64,000 nt of DNA, from NCBI RefSeq assembly GCF_015752205.1, contig NZ_JADOVG010000018.1:1-64000 (forward strand). Direction: 5' to 3'. Below, piece by piece: positions 27,301 to 34,652 of this stretch; the first letter of the stretch is position 1; every line of letters begins with the position of its first letter. The DNA is from Polaromonas sp. CG_9.7 (GTDB lineage Bacteria; Pseudomonadota; Gammaproteobacteria; Burkholderiales; Burkholderiaceae_C). The notes under the pieces were generated by a model. That model did no database searches. It was given only the letters and a program-made list of their open reading frames with translations, and was not told where the DNA came from. The position numbers and the translations under genes were made by a program.

Positions 27301-27450
27301 ATCACGTCAACCGTGCTGAGTTTGCTGGTGGTGCCGGCGGTGTTTACCTATATGGATGATCTCGAGCAGTTCATCCGGCGCATGGCGGGGCGGGTGCGGG
27401 GCAAGTCGGTGGAGGGGGCGGCGGTGCGGGCTGGGGATGTGGCGCCTTGA
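24316..27450 (+). CDS. RND efflux permease (AcrB/MdtBC-like)
   Basis: The 1044-residue protein is the inner-membrane proton antiporter of the pump. The twelve-helix RND layout is clear: an N-terminal helix (NPIPAVMLFVLLTFGGIL), two large periplasmic loops, and the proton-relay aspartate pair in helix 4 (GILVDDAIVEVENI). A second helix cluster contains LMGIATKNSILLVEYAI. Pumps of this kind export drugs, solvents or metabolites; the substrate cannot be told from sequence. It is the last gene of the tetR - OMF - MFP - RND operon. The region after the stop holds repeats and no recognisable terminator. Confidence 0.92.
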   Translation: MNVSSWSIKNPIPAVMLFVLLTFGGILSFNAMKVQNFPDIDVPTVSVSASLPGAAPAQLETEVARKLENSIATVQGLKHIMTKVQDGGVSITAEFRLEKPVQEAVDDVRSAVARVRSDLPADVRDPVVTKVDLAGQPILAFTVASSRMDAEALSWFVDNDISRKLLAVRGVGAVSRVGGVSREVRVALDASKLQALGASASDISRQLKQVQTESAGGRTDLGGSEQPVRTLATVKSAQALGELELALSDGRKIRLNDVATVSDTVSDPRSAALLDGKPVVGFEVARSRGESEVAVGAAVQAALKDLQLQHPDLELTEAFNFVKPVEEEYDGSMHLLYEGGILAVLVVWLFLRDWRATFVSAVALPLSVIPAFIGMYVLGFSINIISLLALSLVIGILVDDAIVEVENIVRHLRMGKTPYQAAMEAADEIGLAVVATTFTLVAVFLPTAFMSGIAGKFFKQFGWTAALAVTASLIVARVLTPMMAAYILKPIVGDHKEPGWLKAYMRAAAWCLKHRVVTMVAATLFFIGSIALIPLLPTGFIPPDDNSQTQVYLELQPGSSLKQTEAAAEQARLLIAKVEHVRSIYTTIGGGTAGSDPFAGSGAAETRKATLTVLLAERGDRPRKQGIENKMRTALEQLPGVRSKVGLGGSGEKYILVLTSEDPLALSSAARAVEKDLRSIPGLGSVASSASLIRPEIAVRPDFARAADLGVTSAAIGETLRIATLGDYDVALPKLNLSERQVPIVVKLADAARQDLSVLERLSVPGAKGPVMLGQVATLEIASGPAIIDRYDRSRNVNFEIELSGLPLGDVTKAVKALPAVRNLPPGVKVVEIGDAEVMGELFASFGLAMLTGVLCIYIVLVLLFKDFLHPVTILAALPLSLGGAFVGLLIADKSFSMPSLIGLIMLMGIATKNSILLVEYAIVARRGHDGSDGRPAVAGMSRWDALLDACHKRARPIIMTTLAMGAGMLPIALGFGAADSSFRSPMAVAVIGGLITSTVLSLLVVPAVFTYMDDLEQFIRRMAGRVRGKSVEGAAVRAGDVAP

Positions 27451-27499
27451 GCTTTTGCGCAGGTGGGGCTTTGAATGAGGTTCGCATTTTCAGGCTGTT

Positions 27500-27556
27500 T
27501 TTGCGTTTTGCGCAATGAATTCGTGCGCTGCCAGCTATTGAATTCGTAGCTTGCTT
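27500..27556 (+). repeat. short AT-rich dispersed element
   Basis: TTTGCGCAA followed by CCAGCTATTGAATTCGTAGC matches the architecture of the other copies. It lies just after the RND permease gene. Confidence 0.5.
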
Positions 27557-27569
27557 GGCTCCGCCTGGT

Positions 27570-28175
27570 TGGGCTGGCCGGGGGTAGCCCGGCGGCTACT
27601 CACTTTCTTTGGCTATCGCCAAAGAAAGTAAGCAAAGAAAGGCGACCCCTGCTGTCCGCGACCCTACGCTTCGCTACGGGCACCCTGCGGTACTCGCTTC
27701 AGGCGGGGTCCGCGCAAACTCGCCTGCGGCTCAAACAGCGCGCGGCCCTGATCCGCCTGAAGCTCCGTTCCTCAGCGCAGACAGAAGGGGTGGGGAAAGG
27801 AAAAACAAAAACCAACAGCCGAAGTCAAGCATCCGTAGCGCCCAATCCATCATGATGCTACAAATTTAATAGCTGATTGCGCTTGCGCCATCAAAGTAAA
27901 GAGCGCTTTTTACTCCGAACCCGCTCCCGAACCCGAATTCCTTCCCCACCCCGTTCTGGCTGGGCCGGTGATGACCGGGAAAAGCGGGATCAGGGCCGCG
28001 CGCTGTTTGAGCGCAGCGAGTTTGCGCGGACCCCCGCTTTTCCCGGGCAGCGCAGGTTGCCCGAAGCGAAGCGCAGGGACCCAGACAGCCGGGTCGCCTT
28101 TCTTTTGCTTACTTTTCTTTGGCGAAGCAAAGAAAAGTGAGTCGCCGCCGGGCGACTCCCGGCCAACAACTCCAG
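27570..28175. repeat. long inverted repeat, arms of about 200 bp, non-coding
   Basis: The left arm (about 27570-27800) and the right arm (about 27940-28175) are imperfect reverse complements. Matching landmarks include GGCGACCC with the CTTTCTTTGGC/GCCAAAGAAAG hairpin at the outer side, and GGTCCGCGCAAACTCGC and CAAACAGCGCGCGGCCCTGA inside. The central spacer holds a copy of the short AT-rich element. No gene is recognised between 27451 and 28241; the short open frames here lack coding character. Confidence 0.75.
27850..27916 (-). repeat. short AT-rich dispersed element in the spacer of the inverted repeat
   Basis: On the minus strand GGCGCAAGCGCAATCAGCTA continues into TTAAATTTGTAGC. This is among the most complete copies of the element. 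Confidence 0.6.
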
Positions 28176-28241
28176 GCAGAGCAACAAAAGCGACGAATTG
28201 AATAGCGGGCGATGCTATCCAGCAACGCGCAAAAGCCAGAT

Positions 28242-28736
28242 TCAGGCCCCAGAAGAACTGCCGCGAATCTTCTCCACCAGTGCCGTCGTCGAATACCCAT
28301 CCACAAACGCAATCGCCAGCGCCCGGCCGCCATAAGCCTTCACCACCGCCGTTTCAGCGAGCGTGTCCATGTCGTAATCACCGCCCTTGACCAGCACGTC
28401 GGGCTGGAGTTCGGCAATCAATTCCAGCGGCGTGTCCTCATCAAACCACGTCACCAAACTGACCGATTCCAGCGCGGCCATCAGCACCGCCCGGTCGTCC
28501 TGCGGGTTTAGCGGCCGGTCCGGGCCCTTGCCCAGGCGACGGGCCGAGGCGTCGGTATTGAGTGCCACAACCAAACTGGCACCGAGCTGGCGGGCTTGCG
28601 CCAGGTAGGTGGCGTGGCCGCAATGCAGCACATCGAACACCCCGTTGGTGAACACCACCGGCCGGGGCAGCGCGGCCAGACGATCGGCGGCGTCGTTGCG
28701 GTTGACGATCTTGTTCAAAAAGGCGGGCGGCTTCAT
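28242..28736 (-). CDS. rfaE2: D-glycero-beta-D-manno-heptose 1-phosphate adenylyltransferase
   Basis: The 164-residue enzyme is the stand-alone adenylyltransferase half of HldE. It makes ADP-heptose for the lipopolysaccharide inner core. The nucleotidyltransferase signature FTNGVFDVLHCGHATYL with its HxGH motif lies near residues 29-45, and LVKGGDYDMDTL near 118 is also typical. ATG 28736 starts the conserved sequence. It is followed by repeats and lies 7 bp after the ferritin-like gene on the same strand. Confidence 0.9.
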   Translation of the reverse strand: MKPPAFLNKIVNRNDAADRLAALPRPVVFTNGVFDVLHCGHATYLAQARQLGASLVVALNTDASARRLGKGPDRPLNPQDDRAVLMAALESVSLVTWFDEDTPLELIAELQPDVLVKGGDYDMDTLAETAVVKAYGGRALAIAFVDGYSTTALVEKIRGSSSGA

Positions 28737-28743
28737 AGGGCTT

Positions 28744-29601
28744 TCAGGCAGGGTCCAGCGCCTGGGCTGCGGCGAGCTGGCGGTCGATTTCTTTGCGGTA
28801 GTGGTTGAGCTGCTGGACAGTCTTGAACGGCTGGCCCAGCAAAAGCCCCAGATTGTGCAGGATGCGCTCGACCACTTTGGTTTCCCACACCGCGTCGAAG
28901 CGGATCTGCGTGTCGAGCCAGTGGTCCAGCCACTCGGGGTCGGGCAGGCGGCTCTGGATGGTGTCGCGGGGAAACAGGCTTTTGTTGACATGCAGGTTGG
29001 TCGGGTGCAGCGCCTGGGAGGTGCGCCGGGCGCTGGCCATCAGCACACCGACCTTGGCGAAGGCCGCCCGGGCCTCGTCACCCGATGTGGCGATGGCGCG
29101 CTTCATGTAGCGCAAATAGGCGCCGCCGTGGCGCGCCTCGTCCTGGCTGAGCCGGGTGTAGATCTGCTGGATGACCGGCTCGGTATGCCACTGGCTGGCG
29201 CAGCGGTACCAATGGTTCAGGCGGATTTCGCCGCAAAAATGCAGCACCAGCGTTTCCAGCGGCGGCGCAGGCTCGAACTCGAAGCGCACCGCGTGCAACT
29301 CGGCCTCGGTCGGCACCAGCTCGGGCCTGAAACGCCGCAGGTAGTCCATCAGCACCAGCGAATGCTTTTGCTCCTCGAAAAACCAGATTGACATGAAGGC
29401 CGAGAAATCGCTGTCGCCCCGGTTGTCGCGCAGGAACATTTCGGTCGCCGGCAGTGCCGACCATTCAGTGATCGCGTTCATGCGGATGGTCTGGGCCTGC
29501 TCGTCGGTCAGCAGCGACGCATCGAACGTGGCCCAGGGAATATCGGTTTCCATATTCCAGCGGACAGCTTCGAGCTGTTTGAACAATTCGGGGTAAAGCA
29601 T
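28744..29601 (-). CDS. diiron ferritin-like / acyl-ACP desaturase-like protein
   Basis: The 285-residue protein carries two diiron carboxylate motifs: EEQKH (in WFFEEQKHSLVL, near 95) and DEARH (in RLSQDEARHGGAYL, near 160). Together with earlier glutamates these match the ferritin-like superfamily that includes soluble acyl-ACP desaturases. The substrate is unknown. ATG 29601 has an excellent AGGAG site 5 bp upstream. It probably forms an operon with rfaE2, though a shared pathway is not obvious; oxidation or desaturation of a lipid is a possibility. Confidence 0.75.
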   Translation of the reverse strand: MLYPELFKQLEAVRWNMETDIPWATFDASLLTDEQAQTIRMNAITEWSALPATEMFLRDNRGDSDFSAFMSIWFFEEQKHSLVLMDYLRRFRPELVPTEAELHAVRFEFEPAPPLETLVLHFCGEIRLNHWYRCASQWHTEPVIQQIYTRLSQDEARHGGAYLRYMKRAIATSGDEARAAFAKVGVLMASARRTSQALHPTNLHVNKSLFPRDTIQSRLPDPEWLDHWLDTQIRFDAVWETKVVERILHNLGLLLGQPFKTVQQLNHYRKEIDRQLAAAQALDPA

Positions 29602-29824
29602 GGGATCTCCTATGTCAGCAAGTACGCACTCTGGCGCGTACCGGATGTTGTCTTGCCGGATTGTTGTTGATTTCAGCAAAACACCACCAGGACAAGTGCT
29701 TTCAGGGCGATTAAATGCCGCCACCGGCACGACGGGTCAATCCGGTGCACCATCATCAACAATCTGAATCCATCGGCCGAGCTGGTGCGTATAAGCTCAA
29801 ACCCTTTTGTCCTGAGAGCAAGCG

Positions 29825-30409
29825 ATGCAAGCCTTTCCCCTCATTCCCGTGACGCTGGCGCTGCTTGCCAGCGCCGCGCTGGCTGCTTCTCCGGCCTGGG
29901 CGGCGCAGCCCGGAGCGCCGGCCCAGGCATGCCCTGCCGTTTTGCAACAGAACGTACTGCGCCTGCAGGACGAAAAACCGCAGTCACTGTGCCAGTACAG
30001 CGGCAAGGTGGTGGTGGTCGTCAACACCGCCAGCTTTTGCGGCTTCACGCCGCAGTACAAGGGCCTGGAAGCGCTGTACAACAAATACCAGGGACGCGGC
30101 CTGGTGGTGCTGGGCTTTCCGTCGAATGACTTTTCGCAGGAATCAGGCAGCAACAAGGACATCGCGGAATTTTGCGAGAGCACCTTCGGCGTCAAGTTTC
30201 CCATGTTCACCAAGACCGCCGTCAGCGGCCAAGACGCCAGCCCGCTGTTCAGGCAACTAACCGCTGCCAGCAGCACGCCGGTGCGCTGGAACTTCTACAA
30301 ATACATCATTTCGCGCGACGGACTGGCCGTAACGGCCTTCAACTCGATGGCCGATCCCGGCAGTCCCAAGTTCGTTGCAGAAATTGAAAAGCAGCTGGCC
30401 CGCCCATGA
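29825..30409 (+). CDS. exported glutathione peroxidase-like protein
   Basis: The 194-residue protein has a signal peptide (cleavage likely after AAL-AASPAWA near residue 27) and a glutathione-peroxidase thioredoxin fold. The peroxidatic Cys72 is in NTASFCGFTPQYKGLEALY, and the WNFYKY motif is present. The usual GFPCNQF motif reads GFPSNDF, so the tetrad glutamine and the common resolving cysteine are both replaced. It likely reduces peroxides in the periplasm with a thioredoxin-like donor; this is inferred. It precedes the lipid-modification operon. Confidence 0.85.
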   Translation: MQAFPLIPVTLALLASAALAASPAWAAQPGAPAQACPAVLQQNVLRLQDEKPQSLCQYSGKVVVVVNTASFCGFTPQYKGLEALYNKYQGRGLVVLGFPSNDFSQESGSNKDIAEFCESTFGVKFPMFTKTAVSGQDASPLFRQLTAASSTPVRWNFYKYIISRDGLAVTAFNSMADPGSPKFVAEIEKQLARP

Positions 30410-30692
30410 ACACAGCGCACGCCAAAACCATCAACGGCTTGACAAAACTTTACAGGCCAACCACCCCGTGCAGGGGAACTCGATCAGGCGGCAGGCACTC
30501 TTACAGCTTGCCTTGCTCCCGCAGCGCCACAGCGCCGGACCAAGGCCAGTACAGCTTCATTGTTGCGAAGCCTTTCCGGCCCTTCAGGCCGGTCTGTACA
30601 CCCGGGGCGGTTTTACTCCTCCCTCACTCCCTTGTTTGCACCGGGACGCTTCGCAGCATTTTTACAGTCCCCACGGGCCCCGGAGCGCGGGC
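30410..30692. other. intergenic region before the lipid-modification operon
   Basis: These 283 bases contain no gene I can support. Small open frames exist but show no family resemblance. The segment probably carries the promoter of the operon starting at 30693; no specific sigma-factor site was identified with confidence. Confidence 0.4.
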
Positions 30693-32036
30693 ATGAGCCT
30701 CTCGCTTCCCAGGGTGGCCATCGTCGGCTCGGGTATTTCGGGGCTGGCGGCGGCGCATGCGCTAAAAGGCCAGGCCCGTATCACGCTGTTTGAGGCGGGC
30801 GACTATTTCGGCGGCCACACGAACACCGTCGATGTCACGCTGCCGACCCCACACGGCCCGGTCACCCACGGGGTAGATACCGGTTTTCTGGTGTTCAACG
30901 AACGCACCTACCCGAATTTGATCGCGCTGTTTGCAGAACTGGGCGTAGAAACCGCCCGTTCGGACATGTCGTTTTCGGTCAAGGCGCCCGGCGCGGCAGG
31001 CGGCAGGTTGCTGGAATGGAGCGGCTCCAGCCTGAACAGCGTATTTGCCCAGCGCGGCAACCTGGTCAGCTGGAAATTCCTGCGCATGCTGCGCGACATC
31101 GTTCGCTTCAACCGCATCACCACCGCGCTGGCGCTGTCGAACGCCGAGGCCGCCATGGTGCAGCCGCTGGGCGATTTTTTGCGTGACCAGGCGTTTTCAG
31201 CCGAGTTCCGCGACTGGTATTTTTTGCCGATGATGGGTTGCATCTGGTCCTGCCCGACCGACCAGATGCTGCAGTTCCCGGTGGCCACCATGGTCCGCTT
31301 TTGCCACAACCATGGCTTGATCCAGGTCACCGACCGGCCGCAGTGGTGGACGGTCCAGGGCGGTGCGCGCCACTATGTTGAAAAAATCATCGCCGGCATT
31401 GCCGACAAGCGGCTGAACACCCCGGTAGAGCGCATCGAGCGCGACGCCGGGGCGCTGCGCGGCGGCGTGCGCATCATCACGCGCGACGCCATCGAGCATT
31501 TCGACAAGGTCGTGCTGGCCACGCATTCCGACCAGTCGCTGGCGCTGCTGCCGGACGCCAGCAGCGCCGAGCGCAAAACGCTGGGTGCCATCCGCTACCA
31601 GGCGAACCGCGCCGTGCTGCACACCGATTCGTCGGTATTGCCGCAAAAAAAGATCGCCTGGGCGGCCTGGAACTATGAGCGCGCCGCCGGCATCGAGCGC
31701 GAATCGGCCGGCGTGTGCCTGCATTACCTGCTGAACATGCTGCAGCCACTGCCTTTTCCCCAGCCGGTACTGGTGTCGCTCAATCCGCTGCAGGACATTG
31801 CGCCCGCCCACGTCCTGGGCGAATACGACTACATGCACCCGGTGTTCGACCTGGCCGCGACCCAGGCGCAGCAACAGCTGCCGGCATTGCAGGGGCGGCA
31901 GCACAGCTATTTCTGCGGCGCCTGGACCGGCTACGGTTTTCATGAAGACGGCCTGAAGTCGGGCATGAACGCCGCCCGGTTGCTGCTGGCGCAGCACGCA
32001 CAAGCGGTGCCGGCCCTGGAAGGCGTGCCGGCATGA
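30693..32036 (+). CDS. FAD/NAD(P)-dependent amine oxidase-like oxidoreductase
   Basis: The 447-residue flavoprotein starts with a Rossmann FAD-binding motif (VAIVGSGISGLAAAHAL) and FEAGDYFGGHTNT. It ends with the second flavin-contact block YFCGAWTGYGFHEDG. It belongs to the amine-oxidase/desaturase-like group that is regularly encoded next to DUF1365 and CFA-synthase genes, where the substrate is probably an acyl chain rather than an amine. The stop overlaps the start of the DUF1365 gene by 4 bp. It heads an eight-gene run on the plus strand. Confidence 0.85.
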   Translation: MSLSLPRVAIVGSGISGLAAAHALKGQARITLFEAGDYFGGHTNTVDVTLPTPHGPVTHGVDTGFLVFNERTYPNLIALFAELGVETARSDMSFSVKAPGAAGGRLLEWSGSSLNSVFAQRGNLVSWKFLRMLRDIVRFNRITTALALSNAEAAMVQPLGDFLRDQAFSAEFRDWYFLPMMGCIWSCPTDQMLQFPVATMVRFCHNHGLIQVTDRPQWWTVQGGARHYVEKIIAGIADKRLNTPVERIERDAGALRGGVRIITRDAIEHFDKVVLATHSDQSLALLPDASSAERKTLGAIRYQANRAVLHTDSSVLPQKKIAWAAWNYERAAGIERESAGVCLHYLLNMLQPLPFPQPVLVSLNPLQDIAPAHVLGEYDYMHPVFDLAATQAQQQLPALQGRQHSYFCGAWTGYGFHEDGLKSGMNAARLLLAQHAQAVPALEGVPA

Positions 32037-32818
32037 CCCGCCTGCCCGTGCGCGACGTTCCGCTGATCGGCTTTGGCCAGGTCCTGCACAAGCGTCTGCG
32101 CCCGGTCGCCAACGCCTTCAACTACCCCACCTATTTCCTCATGCTGCCGATGCGCAGCCTGCAGCAGAACGGCAGCGGCGCGCTGGCGCACAACCGGAGC
32201 GGCGCGTTGAGCTTTTTCGACAGCGACCATGGCGACGGCAGCAACAACGCGCTGGCCTGGCTCGACGCCCTGCTGCTGCGCGAAGGCGTGGAAGATGCGA
32301 ACGGCGAAGCCTGGCTGCACACCTACCCGCGCGTGCTGGGCTACACCTTCAAGCCGGTCAGCTTCTGGTATTGCCACCGGCCGGACGGCAGCCTGCGCGC
32401 CATCGTCGTCGAGGTGAACAACACCTTTGGCGAGCGCCATTGCTACTTGCTCGACGCGCCCCGGTACGGCCAGGAACTCAGCGCCGACAAGGTGTTCCAT
32501 GTCTCGCCGTTTTGCACCCTGGCGGGCGGCTACCGCTTTCGTTTCCTGCGCAGCGACAGCAACGGCGTGCACAACACCGTTGCCCGCATCGACTACCACG
32601 ACAACCTGGACGACCCCTGCGGCGCAGTGCTGCAGACCAGCGTCAGCGGCACGCTGGAGCCACTGACCAGCGCCAGCCTGCGCAAGGCGCTGTGGCGCTA
32701 CCCGGCCATGACGCTGGGCGTGATGGCGCGCATCCACTACCAGGCCTTCAGGCTGTGGCGAAAACGCATTCCCTTCGTCAGAAAACCCGATCTTCCCAAA
32801 AATACCGTGACGCGATGA
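32033..32818 (+). CDS. DUF1365 family protein
   Basis: The 261-residue protein matches DUF1365: N-terminal GQVLHKRLRPVANAFNYPTY, middle YTFKPVSFWYCHRPDG and VEVNNTFGERHCYLL, then KVFHVSPFC. The biochemical role is not settled, but it almost always sits between the flavoprotein and the CFA-type methyltransferase, as here. It overlaps both neighbours by 4 bp (ATGA). In alphaproteobacteria the cluster belongs to a singlet-oxygen or oxidative stress regulon. Confidence 0.85.
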   Translation: MTRLPVRDVPLIGFGQVLHKRLRPVANAFNYPTYFLMLPMRSLQQNGSGALAHNRSGALSFFDSDHGDGSNNALAWLDALLLREGVEDANGEAWLHTYPRVLGYTFKPVSFWYCHRPDGSLRAIVVEVNNTFGERHCYLLDAPRYGQELSADKVFHVSPFCTLAGGYRFRFLRSDSNGVHNTVARIDYHDNLDDPCGAVLQTSVSGTLEPLTSASLRKALWRYPAMTLGVMARIHYQAFRLWRKRIPFVRKPDLPKNTVTR

Positions 32819-34053
32819 CCACTCTCAACCCGACCTCCGCTCCCGCCATCCAGCCCATCCCCCGCGACGCGCCCGGCGCCGCGCGTACCGCACTGAAGAT
32901 GCTGCGGCGCCTGAAGCACGGCACGCTCACGGTGCAACTGCCCGATGGCGCGTTGCAGCGTTTTGGCTCGGGCACGGCGCCCATGGCCAGCCTGCACCTG
33001 CACAACTGGAAACCGTGCAGCGCCGCACTGCGATCGGGCGACATCGGTTTTGCCGAAAGTTATATTGCCGGCGACTGGACGACACCGCACCTGACCGACC
33101 TGATGGAACTGCTCATCATCAATCGCAAGGAAGTCGAAAGCGCGATTTACGGCAGCTGGCTGGGGCGCCTGGCCTACCGCGTCAAGCACCTGCTGAACCG
33201 CAACACCAAGGCCAACAGCCAAAAGAACATCCATGCGCATTACGACCTGGGCAATGCGTTTTATGCGCTGTGGCTGGACAAGACCATGAACTATTCGTCG
33301 GCGATTTTCGAGTCGCCCGAAACCACGATGGTGGAGGGCCAAATGGCCAAGGTGCGCCGCGCGCTGAGCCTGACGCAGGTCAAACCGGGCGACCGCGTGC
33401 TTGAAATTGGCTGCGGCTGGGGCGCGCTGGCTGAAATGGCAACGACCGAATTCAGCGCCTCTGTCGTCGGCGTGACGCTGAGCACCGAGCAGCTCGAATG
33501 GGCCAAGCAGCGCATGGCCCGCCTGGGCGCGTCCGACAAAGCCGACCTGCGATTGCAGGACTACCGCGACATTGGCAAGACCACGCCCGACGCGCCCTTC
33601 GACGCCATCTGCTCGATCGAGATGGTCGAGGCCGTCGGCCGCGAATACTGGCCGGAATACTTCCGGACCGTGGCGCGCCTGCTCAAGCCCGGCGGCCATG
33701 CCTGCATCCAGAGCATCGTGATTGACGACGCGCTGTTCGAGCGCTACATCGGCTCGACCGACTTCATCCAGCAGTACATCTTTCCGGGCGGCTGCCTGCC
33801 GTGTCCACGCGAATTCCGGGCGCAGGCCGAGGCGGCGGGTTTCGACATCGTTGACGAGTTTTCGTTTGGCCAGGACTATGCGCGCACGCTGCGGCTCTGG
33901 CGCGACGACTTCCTGGCACAGGAACAACGCGTGCTGCGCCTGGGTTTTGACAAGAAGTTCATCCGCATCTGGGAGTTCTATCTGGCTTACTGCGAAGCGG
34001 CCTTTGCGCAGGGCAACACCAGCGTGATGCAGTTCACGCTGCGCAAGCGCTGA
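32815..34053 (+). CDS. cyclopropane-fatty-acid synthase family SAM methyltransferase
   Basis: The 412-residue enzyme has the CFA synthase layout. An N-terminal lipid-binding region with FAESYIAGDWTTPHLT is followed by IHAHYDLGNAFYALWLDKTM, the SAM motif VLEIGCGWGALAEMA near residue 198, and CSIEMVEAVGREYWPEY. The family transfers a methylene or methyl group from SAM to an unsaturated acyl chain of membrane phospholipid. Its company (flavoprotein, DUF1365, chalcone isomerase-like) suggests the acyl-methylating variant rather than housekeeping CFA synthase; this is an inference. It overlaps the DUF1365 stop by 4 bp. Confidence 0.88.
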   Translation: MTTLNPTSAPAIQPIPRDAPGAARTALKMLRRLKHGTLTVQLPDGALQRFGSGTAPMASLHLHNWKPCSAALRSGDIGFAESYIAGDWTTPHLTDLMELLIINRKEVESAIYGSWLGRLAYRVKHLLNRNTKANSQKNIHAHYDLGNAFYALWLDKTMNYSSAIFESPETTMVEGQMAKVRRALSLTQVKPGDRVLEIGCGWGALAEMATTEFSASVVGVTLSTEQLEWAKQRMARLGASDKADLRLQDYRDIGKTTPDAPFDAICSIEMVEAVGREYWPEYFRTVARLLKPGGHACIQSIVIDDALFERYIGSTDFIQQYIFPGGCLPCPREFRAQAEAAGFDIVDEFSFGQDYARTLRLWRDDFLAQEQRVLRLGFDKKFIRIWEFYLAYCEAAFAQGNTSVMQFTLRKR

Positions 34054-34061
34054 AGCCGGCC

Positions 34062-34652
34062 ATGAAGCACGCGCTGCCCGTCGGTCTGGCCGCATTGCTG
34101 TGGGCCGGCGCTGCGCTGGCGCAATCGCCTGTACCGCCCGCTGCGCCGCAGCGGATTGCCAGCCCCGCCGGCACCACCCCCTCGCGGCCGGAACTGAGCG
34201 TCCTGCCCCGGGCCAGGCTCATCGGACAGGCGCGGCTGACGGTCTGGGGCTTCGACATCTATGACGCCCGCCTGTGGGCGTCAGCCCCTTTCAGCGCTGC
34301 CAGCTTTGCCGCATCGGCGCTGGCGCTGGAACTGAACTACCTGCGAAATTTCCAGGCCTTCGAGATTGCCGAACGTTCACTGAAGGAAATGCGCCGCAGC
34401 CAGCCCGTCAGCGACGCACAAGCCGCGCGGTGGACGGCCGAGCTGCTGCGGGTGATTCCAGACGTGCGCAAGGGCGACCGCATCACGGCCGTGCACCGGC
34501 CCGGGCTGGGCATGGCCTTCTGGGTGAATGGCCGGGCCAGCGGCGAAGTGCTTGACGCCGACTTTGCCCAAAGGTTCTTCGGCATCTGGCTGTCGCCCGA
34601 CACCTCCGATCCCCGGATGCGCGAAGCCCTGCTGGCAGGCAGCGCCGAATGA
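34062..34652 (+). CDS. exported chalcone isomerase-like protein
   Basis: The 196-residue protein has a signal peptide (cleavage likely after AALAQ near residue 21) and the chalcone isomerase-like fold of PF16036. Visible blocks are RARLTVWGFDIYDARLW-like sequence, ALELNYLRNFQAFEIAERSL, and GLGMAFWVNGR. Bacterial members are thought to bind lipids or fatty acids rather than flavonoids. It lies 8 bp after the methyltransferase gene and overlaps the MFS gene by 4 bp. Confidence 0.8.
   Translation: MKHALPVGLAALLWAGAALAQSPVPPAAPQRIASPAGTTPSRPELSVLPRARLIGQARLTVWGFDIYDARLWASAPFSAASFAASALALELNYLRNFQAFEIAERSLKEMRRSQPVSDAQAARWTAELLRVIPDVRKGDRITAVHRPGLGMAFWVNGRASGEVLDADFAQRFFGIWLSPDTSDPRMREALLAGSAE

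Noticed and set aside
30406..30696. 96-codon frame between the peroxidase and the flavoprotein genes
   Set aside because: Composition is that of random intergenic sequence and it overlaps the ends of both neighbours in other frames.
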